From Lachnospiraceae bacterium (GTDB lineage: Bacteria > Bacillota_A > Clostridia > Lachnospirales > Lachnospiraceae): a DNA stretch of 15,577 nucleotides. The stretch is from the NCBI GenBank assembly GCA_017634255.1, contig JAGBNT010000021.1, positions 1-15,577 on the forward strand, in the 5' to 3' direction. The notes under the pieces were generated by a model. That model was not told where the DNA came from, did no database searches, and saw nothing but the letters and a program-made list of their open reading frames with translations. This document shows, piece by piece, positions 1 to 7,655 of this stretch; position 1 is the stretch's first letter, and every line of letters starts with the position of its first letter. The position numbers were made by a program, and so were the translations under genes.

Positions 1-609
1 TACAAAGATGGATTGAAGAATACCCATCCATAAATAGTTCATGGAGCCTGTAAGCCAGAAGCAGGTGGCTTCAAGGTGGGGAGCGCAGGCATAGAAGCCC
101 GCCGTAAGGAGAAGTGCCTCCTTAGGCGAGATACTGCCGAGCACTACCGGTCTGCCCTTGGCTATGGAGGCGCAAAGCCAAAGCTGCAGAAGCAGCGCAA
201 TGGTATTTGCCCTGTCAAAATATGTTTTGTCACGCAGCGCCATGAAGATCTGTACAAGAGATTCCGCTATGGTCCTGCCGTCCCAGGTCTTATAGTGGGA
301 GAGCTGGGATCTTACAAGGCTTTTAAGGTCCCATACCCTTTCATATTGCTGATCCCCGTAGGCCAGATTTCCGTTGTGCTCTCCATCCCAGACGTAGGCA
401 TAGGGATAATCATCCCCATAGAAGGGGAGGATCCTGTTTTTGAAGTACATGAGGGCGCCGAAGGAGGCAAAGACCGCCGCGCTCTTAAGAGTAGTCTTTG
501 CCTTTTCGGAGGGAATGAGCTTATGGAGCTTCCCTAAGGTTTTGACCGTACCCTTAAGTCCTTTGCCCAGGTCCTTGATCAGTTTTCTTTTGAATTTTCT
601 GCTTATCAT
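1..609 (-). CDS. DUF6056 family membrane protein, N-terminal 203 residues (cut by window edge)
   Basis: The reading frame is open from the ATG at 609 to the first base of the window, so the C-terminal part is missing. After a basic N-terminus (residues 1-40) comes a hydrophobic stretch (about 42-56), then the DDYP motif (residues 66-69), a WDG (74-76), and an HYxTWxGR motif (about 105-112). These match the family hallmark seen in the complete paralogue at 7656-9197; about 28 of 47 residues from DDYP to WxGR are identical between the two. DUF6056 proteins are multi-pass membrane proteins of unknown function. A GT-C-like glycosyltransferase role is a reasonable guess, but nothing here proves it. 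The start has a purine-rich site (GGGCAGGA) a few bases upstream and lies 19 bases after the MATE stop, so it is probably the sixth gene of the exporter operon. Confidence 0.85.
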   Translation of the reverse strand, partial: MISRKFKRKLIKDLGKGLKGTVKTLGKLHKLIPSEKAKTTLKSAAVFASFGALMYFKNRILPFYGDDYPYAYVWDGEHNGNLAYGDQQYERVWDLKSLVRSQLSHYKTWDGRTIAESLVQIFMALRDKTYFDRANTIALLLQLWLCASIAKGRPVVLGSISPKEALLLTAGFYACAPHLEATCFWLTGSMNYLWMGILQSIFV

Positions 610-628
610 AATAATCCTGCCCTTATGT

Positions 629-2404
629 TTAATTTTTAGCTGCCTTAACAGCAAGATCCTTGTAGGGGATGATAAAGCTTGCCCTGTTGTAGCCTGCGGT
701 CTGCTGGTACTTGCTTTCGTCAAAGCCCGCTATCAGGGAAGAGATAAAGAAGGAGCGCAGGTTTTCCGGCACAGCGTCGGCATCGGCGATATCCATGTTT
801 TTGCCGTCGCTCCACAGTACCAGCTGGAGGTTCTCGGGGTGGCAGGTTATGAAGATATCTATATTCACAGCCTTTTCACCAGGATTGGCTTCATTTATCA
901 TCATACTCATATCCTCTACGAATACCATTGAAAGGTTCAGCGCCCTTCCGGGCACATTCTTTTCCCTTAAAAAGGCCTCTGTCCTGTCCCTTGCCTCCAT
1001 GATCTCGTCCGTAACAGCCCTGTAGCTTATACTAAGGGAATTGCCGCTGTCACTATCGAGCAGGAAGGGGAACTGCTTCTTCCCGTACCGCCAAAGTATG
1101 ATAGCTGCCATGATAGTGACGCTTATATAGGTGCAGACAGCTTCACCTACCCATATGCCGTAAATGCCGAAGCTGAGGGCCAACAGGATATTGGAGGATA
1201 GTCTCACGAGCAGGGAATCCAGAAAATTGCCGGCAACGCTGAGAGAATATTTTCCGATGTCGATAAAGTATTCCAGAAAAAGCTCGTTGATTATAACAGC
1301 CAGGACGGACAGGGAGGTCAGGCGGCAGGCCCAGATGGTGAGCTTTGTCATTTCAGCCTCCTCTATGCCGAACAGTGCAGGGAGGAATGGAGCGAGGAAC
1401 CAGACAACCCCTATGAATATCACGGCCAATACAAAGGTGATCTTTAAGGCGTAGATGAAGAGGCTCTTCATGGCGCCCTCATTGTGATCCCCCCTGTAGG
1501 AGATCAGCATGGTCTTCATGGCCTCGTTGACTCCTCCGCCTATGGACATCATATCATACACGAAGTCGGAGACAGCGATTACAGCCAGATATTCTACACC
1601 AAACCTCCTTATGACGAACATATTGAGGAGCATGATATAGGCGAAGTTAAAGAGGTTGTTGAAGGAATCGGCGACGCCGATTAATATCATCTCCCGGGTG
1701 TAGTCGGCATTAAAGGTAAATACCGGCTTTAGCCTGTATTTTCTGCTTACGTAGTGGGAGAGTACGATGCAAAACGACAGGACGATCCCGAAGGCACTCC
1801 CGAGCGAGGCTCCCAGCATCCCCATATAGGGGATAAGGATGAAGGTCAGAAGGGCGTTGCCTACAAGAAGCGAGAGATGCCCTGCCAGAAAGCGTATCTC
1901 GTCACCTTCGACATACAGAAACTCCTGCAGCAGAAAGAGCAGGGGCTGTATAAGAAACGGAAGCTTGTAAAAGAACAGGTACTGCCTGGCATATTCTCTG
2001 ACAGCTCCCTGGGCGCCGGTGACGTCAAGGAAGAGATCCTCGAACAGGATAGCTCCTCCGGACAGGATCAACCCCAAAATTACGGCGATAACAATAGCCA
2101 TTCCAAAGATAGTCCGTCTTTTATGGTCGTTATAGTCAGCTATCGCGCGGGTGTATAAAATAACGGTACCGGCAGTGATCAGTGATTGAAAGACGGACAC
2201 AAGGTCAAAAACGGGGGCTACGACCATTACTCCCGCTATTGCGTCAGAGCCGAGCATCTGTCCGACGATGACCCGGTCAGTGGCCTGCATTATAAGGTAC
2301 TGCACTCCTTCAAGCATGGACACCAGCATCAGCCTGTTAACCTTTGCCCTGCCGAGGAAGCCGCCCTGTCTTTGTGATTTATCCTTATTTTTGGGTTCAG
2401 ACAC
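629..2404 (-). CDS. MATE-family transporter with C-terminal degenerate RsbW-like (HATPase) domain
   Basis: The 591-residue product is longer than a usual MATE protein (about 450). Residues 20 to about 448 form the two-bundle multidrug/polysaccharide transporter fold, with many hydrophobic helices and an early TDRVIVGQMLG motif (about 42-52) typical of MATE exporters, which normally exchange Na+ or H+ for substrates. Residues about 450-591 are an added cytosolic domain (DNA 629-1057) resembling HATPase_c_2 anti-sigma kinases: a helix ending FVED (E497), a strand-rich middle, an SDG at 532-534 and a terminal AGYNRASF strand. The N-box asparagine expected four residues after E497 is methionine 501, and the glycine-rich lid is absent, so kinase activity is doubtful. 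The start is GTG, immediately after the FtsX stop, with GGGAG at 2413-2417 eight bases upstream. The MATE part is secure; the tail assignment is by eye. Confidence 0.85.
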   Translation of the reverse strand: MSEPKNKDKSQRQGGFLGRAKVNRLMLVSMLEGVQYLIMQATDRVIVGQMLGSDAIAGVMVVAPVFDLVSVFQSLITAGTVILYTRAIADYNDHKRRTIFGMAIVIAVILGLILSGGAILFEDLFLDVTGAQGAVREYARQYLFFYKLPFLIQPLLFLLQEFLYVEGDEIRFLAGHLSLLVGNALLTFILIPYMGMLGASLGSAFGIVLSFCIVLSHYVSRKYRLKPVFTFNADYTREMILIGVADSFNNLFNFAYIMLLNMFVIRRFGVEYLAVIAVSDFVYDMMSIGGGVNEAMKTMLISYRGDHNEGAMKSLFIYALKITFVLAVIFIGVVWFLAPFLPALFGIEEAEMTKLTIWACRLTSLSVLAVIINELFLEYFIDIGKYSLSVAGNFLDSLLVRLSSNILLALSFGIYGIWVGEAVCTYISVTIMAAIILWRYGKKQFPFLLDSDSGNSLSISYRAVTDEIMEARDRTEAFLREKNVPGRALNLSMVFVEDMSMMINEANPGEKAVNIDIFITCHPENLQLVLWSDGKNMDIADADAVPENLRSFFISSLIAGFDESKYQQTAGYNRASFIIPYKDLAVKAAKN

Positions 2405-4738
2405 TTATTCGACTCCCTTTAGCGCCTCTACCATGTTGATATCCTTCACCTTGGAGGAGAGCACCGAATTAACTATGAGGGACAGTACAAAGGACAGGAA
2501 AAAGGCCAGTAAATAGGACATGGGACTTATCCTGTATACATAGTCGTCGTCAACCGAAAGGGAGGACATCAGCATCATAAGCATCTTAAGACCCAGGGAA
2601 AGCCCTATAGCCGTTCCTAAGCCCGTCACAAAGATATTCTGCTGCTGCAATATCCATCTGATGCCGGAGGTCTTAAAGCCCAGGACCTTCAGGGTGGCTA
2701 TTTCCCTTGTCTTTTCGACAAAGGACAAAACTCCGAGATTGTACATTACAACGATTCCTACTATGATCGCGATCACCATGGTATAGAGGACCTCTCCGCT
2801 GGTACCCGAGCTCTTCCTGCGCATGGCCTGTATCGAGCGTTCGGCGGAGACCACAGAAACCACCTCTTCCTTATCGGTAGCCAGGGAAGCGGGAACCGTC
2901 ATATTGGTAAGCACCCTGCTCGGAGTGAATTCATTCTCCATTCGTTCATATACGGATCTGCTCATGGCTATGCCCTGGGGGTTCGGAGATATATAGATAA
3001 GCTCTATCTTGCCGCTTCCTTTTCCTTTTCTGTCCGTATTGGCAAAGCTTATTTCATCCCCTATGCCGACCTTAAGAAATTCAGCAGCCCTCCGGCTGAT
3101 GGCTATGCCGTGCCTGGGAAGCTTTACGAAAGCCCCGGTTGCATCCTGGAAGCGGAAAAGGTTTCCCTCGTCCACGACAGTCGCGGTAAGCTGTATGGTC
3201 TCACCGTTCCTGCTTGAGAGGGTAGCCTGCTTTTCCTGTATCATCTGTCCCCTGTATTTTCTGGAGTATTCATATACCGTGTCCAGGTTGGTATTCGGAA
3301 CGAAGCCGATCTGATATGCGGAGGGAGAGAGCTGATGGAATTCCCATTTTTCCATCCCCTTAAGAAGCTCGTTGGCTCCGAAGGAGGTAAGAGTAAGAGA
3401 GGAGGTCAGGGTTATCCCCAGGATTCCGGCTGCAGTTCTTAAGCGGTTTCTGTTTATATCCCTTATGTTCCATTTCGTAACAAAGTCCAGGTGCTTCCAG
3501 ATAAAGGTCTTTTCGAGAAAACCGGCGCCGGTAACCACAGGAGGAGCCGGACGCAGGATCTCCGAAGCCCTCTTGGTCAGTAGGCTTCTGCAGGATAAGT
3601 AATTGGTGACCCCGGATAGAACCACGAGAAACAGGAGAACCAGGACGACCCTCATGGAGACCCTCATCCCCACCTCGGGGAATATATAATAGAATGTGAA
3701 GAAATAGCTCAGCAGGTCACCTAAGGTAAACCACCCTGCGATGGCCCCCAGAATACCTCCCACGAGAGAGACCACGACTGAGTAGGATATATAGTGGAGC
3801 ATTACTGTGCCTTCGGAAAAGCCCAGAGCCTTAAGCGTTCCGATTATGGTCCGCTGCTTCATAACTATCCTGGTCATCGTGGTTATTATTCCCAAGGCTG
3901 CGATCGTGATGAAGAGGACGGGGAAGACCCGCTCAAGGGTCATATTGGACTTGATATCCTGGACTATGGCGTCATAGCCTGCATCCTTCATTTTCGTAGT
4001 GACTGAAAGATTGTTCTTTTGCAGGAGCTTCTTAAGCTCCTCTGCGGTCCTGTTTATGAGGCTTTTTTCCTCATCGGTAAGGTGATACTGGTTTTTGACA
4101 TCCTTAAGCTTTATATGCACACTGTCAAATACCAGTTTTTTTCCGGGATATTCACCCGAATCCAAAAAGGCGTAGCCATAAGCCCCACGTTCCACATCGT
4201 CGAAGGTATTGTCTACTATATAATAAATATGGTCGGGATTGTCCATTATGCCTCTAACGGGCTCGGAAAATTCAACATTATCACAGGTGAGAGAGAGTAT
4301 ATCCCCGACACCGATCTTTTCTGCAGTGGCAAAATCCCTGTCCAGCCATATGCCGTTCATTCCGGGCTCAAAAGGCTCCCCTTCATAGAGATGCATGCGG
4401 GAGATATTGTTCTCATTGATGAAATTGAACTCGACCTTTTTCTCCTGCGAAAGACGTACCTTTCCGACACTGCTGGCTCTTAACTCCGCAGTTTTTACCG
4501 AAGGAAGGGACTTTATCATGGCAAGGTCGTCTGTATTGAAGCCGTCTGAGGTAGCCACAAGGTCGGAAAAATCAGTTTCCAGGCAATATTCATCCAAAGC
4601 CACGGCATAGCCTTCAACAGTGGCATCGAACCCCTGAAGGATGAACATGGCAAAAAAGCACATGATAAATATGGAAAGGAACTGCACGAAATTGGCTTTT
4701 AAGTCCCTGAACAGTTTTTTTCGAAGAGTTCTTGTCAT
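2405..4738 (-). CDS. FtsX-like ABC transporter permease (two FtsX domains)
   Basis: This 777-residue protein is the membrane subunit of the ABC exporter. It has an N-terminal helix (about 17-36), a large extracytoplasmic domain (about 40-265), a three-helix FtsX unit (about 268-385), a further hydrophobic segment near 434-453, a second extracytoplasmic domain, and a final FtsX unit (about 649-770). Both units carry the coupling-helix signature TLKxLGF (residues 301-307 and 682-688), which in this family contacts the ATPase. Duplicated permeases of this length are common in Firmicutes beside MacB/LolD-type ATPases. They work by mechanotransmission: extruding peptides, lipids or lipoproteins, or acting on the cell wall. 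The ATG overlaps the adaptor stop as ATGA, so translation is probably coupled. The stop abuts the MATE start. Substrate unknown. Confidence 0.92.
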   Translation of the reverse strand: MTRTLRKKLFRDLKANFVQFLSIFIMCFFAMFILQGFDATVEGYAVALDEYCLETDFSDLVATSDGFNTDDLAMIKSLPSVKTAELRASSVGKVRLSQEKKVEFNFINENNISRMHLYEGEPFEPGMNGIWLDRDFATAEKIGVGDILSLTCDNVEFSEPVRGIMDNPDHIYYIVDNTFDDVERGAYGYAFLDSGEYPGKKLVFDSVHIKLKDVKNQYHLTDEEKSLINRTAEELKKLLQKNNLSVTTKMKDAGYDAIVQDIKSNMTLERVFPVLFITIAALGIITTMTRIVMKQRTIIGTLKALGFSEGTVMLHYISYSVVVSLVGGILGAIAGWFTLGDLLSYFFTFYYIFPEVGMRVSMRVVLVLLFLVVLSGVTNYLSCRSLLTKRASEILRPAPPVVTGAGFLEKTFIWKHLDFVTKWNIRDINRNRLRTAAGILGITLTSSLTLTSFGANELLKGMEKWEFHQLSPSAYQIGFVPNTNLDTVYEYSRKYRGQMIQEKQATLSSRNGETIQLTATVVDEGNLFRFQDATGAFVKLPRHGIAISRRAAEFLKVGIGDEISFANTDRKGKGSGKIELIYISPNPQGIAMSRSVYERMENEFTPSRVLTNMTVPASLATDKEEVVSVVSAERSIQAMRRKSSGTSGEVLYTMVIAIIVGIVVMYNLGVLSFVEKTREIATLKVLGFKTSGIRWILQQQNIFVTGLGTAIGLSLGLKMLMMLMSSLSVDDDYVYRISPMSYLLAFFLSFVLSLIVNSVLSSKVKDINMVEALKGVE

Positions 4739-6273
4739 TCTTCTTCAGCACCTGAATAATCGACAACCTTAGCCGCTACATCTTCTCCCACAAGGCTGGC
4801 GGCCTCGGGGTCTGTCACCACCTGGGCGTTCTCGGGGAGATTTCCTGCTTCGGTGAATGTACCGTCCTTGACACCGGCGTCGAAATACTTCTTATGGACT
4901 GTTCCCTCCTCGCATACGTATAAGAAGGAGCCCTCATCATCAGTGTATACGCACTCTGTGGGAACCTTGAGCACATCCTTGGCTTCATCTAGCTTTAAGG
5001 TGATATCCGCCTCGAGTCCCACTATCATATCGTCATCAGTATCTATGGTTATCTCAACTGCTGCCTTTGACTTTCCGGCTGAGTCATTTTCAGCTGCCTG
5101 ATCGATCTTTGTTACAGTGCCGGTATAGGAGAGGTCACCGAGCCTGATGTCGGCGCTCTGCCCCTCTTTAACGGAGGTGATGTCATATTTTGAGACCATC
5201 ATCCTGACCTTATAGCCCTTGTCGGACTGCATCTCAAATACAGGGACACCCTTTTCCACATAGGCGCCTGCATCGGTGTGACAGGCTGTGATTATACCGT
5301 CTGCAGGGGCAACACAGCCCTGCTGGGCCTTATCGAGCTCCTTTTCAGCCTTTCTTAAGGTATTCCAGTTCTGAGCAAGGGTCTGCTCATCGGAATATAT
5401 CTCCTGCAGAGCCGTCAGCATCGACTGGGCTGTATCCCTGTCGCTTCTTGCCTCTGACCACATCCTTGTAACGGTTTCCAGGTTATTTTGCAGAGTGCTG
5501 TAGCGGGCGTAGGTCTCCGGGTCCATGTCCTCCTGGGGGAGGCAGAGGGCGGCACGCTGTGCGTTGGCTATCTTATAGTTTAGATCCTTTATCTCATTCT
5601 GGATATCCTTTGCATCGTCCGTCAGGTCATCTATCTCATCTTCCTTATGGCGGATTTCCGCCTCAGTGGGTTCATCATCCTCTGTAAGCTCGATCTCCTT
5701 GAGATCCACCTCGATCTTTGCAAGCTCGGACTGTTTGTCAGCTATCTGCGCCTCCAGCTTATATACATCGCTCTGGCAGGCCTTTTGCTGCTCCCTGATG
5801 ATATAGGCCTTTTCATGATTCTTTATATCGAGGGAGAGTATGTTGGTCTCAAGTACGGCATAGACAACTTTGCAGTTCTCTATCTCCTTTAAGGATTTAT
5901 TGTAGATGGACTGATATTTTGCCCTGTTTCCCGAGGCTGCATCGAGTATTTTTTCGCTGTAGTCCACGTCAGTGGAGGCCTGCTGCACATCGTTTAACTG
6001 CTCCTCCCCCTGATAGGTCAGAAGCTTTTCACCCGCGGTGACCCTTTCCCCGCTCTGCACTAGCCTTTCGGCTATAAAGCCCGGCACAGAAGAATATACG
6101 GTGATGGTCCGCTCGCCCTCTACCTTTCCGACTCCGGTAAGGACAGGAGATATGTTCCCTTTCTCGGGCAGCACCACCTCGAGGGTCGAGGGTGTCAGAA
6201 AATACCAGGCTGCTCCGGCAACTGCGGCGATAGCAAGCACTATTATGACCACTATTTTGATAATTTTTTTCAT
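4735..6273 (-). CDS. HlyD/AcrA-type adaptor protein of the ABC exporter
   Basis: The 512-residue product is a membrane fusion (adaptor) protein. A single N-terminal anchor lies at about residues 5-27. The first half-lipoyl domain (about 55-92, with VPGF and SGERV) leads into a very long, charged coiled-coil hairpin (about 95-318). The second half-lipoyl domain follows (about 320-350, VAPADGIIT and GVPVFEM), then a beta-barrel (about 355-435) and a membrane-proximal domain at the end. The hairpin of more than 200 residues is long for a Gram-positive MacA/YknX-like adaptor; in a one-membrane cell it may reach across the wall rather than dock an outer-membrane channel. The ATG has AGGTAGGA a few bases upstream. 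It sits 70 bases after the ATPase gene, with no convincing promoter in that gap, and overlaps the permease gene by 4 bases. Confidence 0.92.
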   Translation of the reverse strand: MKKIIKIVVIIVLAIAAVAGAAWYFLTPSTLEVVLPEKGNISPVLTGVGKVEGERTITVYSSVPGFIAERLVQSGERVTAGEKLLTYQGEEQLNDVQQASTDVDYSEKILDAASGNRAKYQSIYNKSLKEIENCKVVYAVLETNILSLDIKNHEKAYIIREQQKACQSDVYKLEAQIADKQSELAKIEVDLKEIELTEDDEPTEAEIRHKEDEIDDLTDDAKDIQNEIKDLNYKIANAQRAALCLPQEDMDPETYARYSTLQNNLETVTRMWSEARSDRDTAQSMLTALQEIYSDEQTLAQNWNTLRKAEKELDKAQQGCVAPADGIITACHTDAGAYVEKGVPVFEMQSDKGYKVRMMVSKYDITSVKEGQSADIRLGDLSYTGTVTKIDQAAENDSAGKSKAAVEITIDTDDDMIVGLEADITLKLDEAKDVLKVPTECVYTDDEGSFLYVCEEGTVHKKYFDAGVKDGTFTEAGNLPENAQVVTDPEAASLVGEDVAAKVVDYSGAEEE

Positions 6274-6343
6274 TTTCCTACCTCTTGATTTTTATAGTAA
6301 ACAGTCAAAAAACTTCGTGTTGGAGTTCATGCCATATTTTATC

Positions 6344-7051
6344 TTACCAGATGAGCTCCTCAGGCTCCTTCGGATGCTCATTGACTGTTATATTTTCCAC
6401 TGTGCCGTTCTTTACGGTGACCACCTTGTCGGCGATCTCCTGAAAGAGGGCGTTGTGGGTGACCATCACCACTGTACGGTGATGAACGCTGCTTTGGTCG
6501 CGCAGGAGTTTAAGGACTTCCTTTCCGGTATTTGTGTCCAAAGCTCCAGTGGGCTCGTCACACAAAAGAAGCCGGGGCTTTTTGGCGATGGCCCTGGCTA
6601 TGGACACTCTCTGCTGCTGTCCTCCGGACATCTGCGACGGGAATTTATCCTTTTGCGCCGCAAGACCTACCATATCCAAGGCTTCAAGGGGATCCATGAT
6701 GTCGAGACCCAGATCCCTCATGAGCGATACGTTTTCAATGGCTGTGAGAGTGGGTACCAGATTGTAGAACTGGAAGATAATGCCCACATCCACGGCACGG
6801 AATTGGCCGAGACGGGTGTCGTTAAAGGTCGTTATATCCTCATCGCCGAAGAGAATCTTTCCCTTTGTGACTCCGTCCAGACCTCCGACAAGGTTTAAGA
6901 GCGTACTCTTTCCAGCGCCGCTGGGACCTAAGATAACCACCAGCTCTCCTTCGTCTATGGACAGATTTACATCGTGAAGAGCCTCATAGGTCACAGACCC
7001 GGTGATATATGTTTTTCCTACGTTTTCAAATCTTATAAGCTCGTTTGCCAA
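6344..7051 (-). CDS. ABC transporter ATP-binding protein, MacB/LolD type
   Basis: All ATPase motifs are intact in this 235-residue protein: Walker [10 protein letters not shown] (42-50), Q-loop glutamine 94, signature MSGGQQQR (141-148), Walker B LLLCDEP (161-167, catalytic E166), D-loop GALD (169-172) and switch histidine 199. Its length and the FQFYNLVP segment after the Q-loop are typical of the LolD/MacB/FtsE-like subfamily that pairs with FtsX permeases. It should power the permease encoded two genes downstream. The start is TTG: an in-frame TAG lies five codons upstream, no closer ATG fits before the conserved [12 protein letters not shown], and the site CCATCCT (plus strand, 7062-7068) gives an AGGATGG Shine-Dalgarno. 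It follows the HAD gene by 36 bases. Confidence 0.96.
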   Translation of the reverse strand: MANELIRFENVGKTYITGSVTYEALHDVNLSIDEGELVVILGPSGAGKSTLLNLVGGLDGVTKGKILFGDEDITTFNDTRLGQFRAVDVGIIFQFYNLVPTLTAIENVSLMRDLGLDIMDPLEALDMVGLAAQKDKFPSQMSGGQQQRVSIARAIAKKPRLLLCDEPTGALDTNTGKEVLKLLRDQSSVHHRTVVMVTHNALFQEIADKVVTVKNGTVENITVNEHPKEPEELIW

Positions 7052-7061
7052 TGAGTAATTT

Positions 7062-7068
7062 CCATCCT
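7062..7068 (-). promoter_or_regulatory. Shine-Dalgarno site supporting the TTG start of the ABC ATPase
   Basis: The minus strand reads AGGATGG here, ten bases before the TTG at 7051. An ATG embedded in this site is out of frame with the ATPase, and an in-frame stop lies just upstream, so this site selects the TTG codon. Confidence 0.65.
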
Positions 7069-7087
7069 ATATATAAATTGATTTATT

Positions 7088-7498
7088 TTATGCTTGATTC
7101 GTTGATTCAATAGCCCTGGAGCTGTGGCAGATATCCTCGAGCTCTTCAATAGACTTATTTAAAAATTCATCGGGACGCACCGTGCGATCGTCAACATAGA
7201 AGCCCTTGTGGCCGGGCCAGGGCTTCCCGAAGATAAGCTCATCATAGGGGATATCCCATTTCTTAAGCCAGTCCCTAAGAACCGGAGCGGTGTACTCATG
7301 TATGAGATTGAGATCTCCCTTATATGTATTCATATTCCGGGAGGTGAAGAGGATTATCTTCGCACCGTTTTCGTGATAATAGCGAAGCCTGTCCACCATT
7401 TCCTTAAAGGGAACAAGGTCGGCATAGCTTTCCCCCTGTCTTTTTAAGGGGCAGAGAGTACCGTCTATATCGAAAACAAAGCTATAATCTTCACACAT
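7088..7498 (-). CDS. Small HAD-superfamily phosphatase, EcbF/BcbF capsule-type
   Basis: This is a compact 136-residue haloacid dehalogenase-fold hydrolase without a cap domain. Motif I is DIDGT (nucleophile D10, acid D12), motif II is FTSR (about T52/S53), motif III is the lysine of FGKPW (K92), and motif IV is DDR (D103-D104). Length and motif spacing fit the small phosphatases found in capsule or surface polysaccharide gene clusters (EcbF/BcbF type), which remove phosphate from sugar phosphates. The actual substrate is not known. It is the first gene of the leftward exporter operon. The DIDGT motif ten residues from the ATG makes the start secure, yet no Shine-Dalgarno is visible, and a promoter lies so close that the mRNA may be leaderless. 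The polysaccharide link would fit the MATE and DUF6056 genes in the same operon. Confidence 0.88.
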   Translation of the reverse strand: MCEDYSFVFDIDGTLCPLKRQGESYADLVPFKEMVDRLRYYHENGAKIILFTSRNMNTYKGDLNLIHEYTAPVLRDWLKKWDIPYDELIFGKPWPGHKGFYVDDRTVRPDEFLNKSIEELEDICHSSRAIESTNQA

Positions 7499-7505
7499 AG
7501 AGTTA

Positions 7506-7533
7506 ATTTTAATAAAAAACAGCTATTTGTCAA
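7506..7533 (-). promoter_or_regulatory. Promoter of the HAD/ABC/MATE operon
   Basis: The minus strand has a perfect -35 TTGACA (7533-7528), a 16-base spacer and a -10 TAAAAT (7511-7506; five of six matches). Transcription would begin about seven bases after the -10, at or next to the A of the HAD start codon at 7498. Vegetative sigma-A type by consensus; not tested. Confidence 0.7.
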
Positions 7534-7554
7534 CTGGAAAGACGCAGGTTCGGC

Positions 7555-7584
7555 TTGCATAGCAGGGCAGAAAATAGTTATAAT
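7555..7584 (+). promoter_or_regulatory. Promoter of the complete DUF6056 gene
   Basis: TTGCAT at 7555-7560 and a perfect TATAAT at 7579-7584 are separated by 18 bases. The leader to the ATG at 7656 is about 65 bases. This promoter diverges from that of the HAD operon, with the two -35 boxes about 21 bases apart, so a regulator bound between them could control both. Confidence 0.6.
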
Positions 7585-7655
7585 CTAATAATCTGGTCGG
7601 CCGGGGCTAATGAAACGCTACATCAGATCAGTTTGCGTAAGGAACATCAGGAAAA

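Noticed and set aside
76..931. Two overlapping plus-strand frames (76-537 and 440-931)
   Set aside because: Both are antisense to the DUF6056 and MATE genes and have no homology-like features. The minus-strand readings are strongly supported by paralogy and family motifs.
6274..6343. Internal promoter before the adaptor gene
   Set aside because: TTGACT and TATAAA occur on the minus strand but are only six bases apart, and no other -35/-10 pair has acceptable spacing.
6038..6898. Open frame of 286 codons on the plus strand
   Set aside because: It lies antisense to the start of the adaptor gene and most of the ABC ATPase, whose motifs are all intact on the minus strand. Its translation shows no domain and it has no convincing ribosome site.
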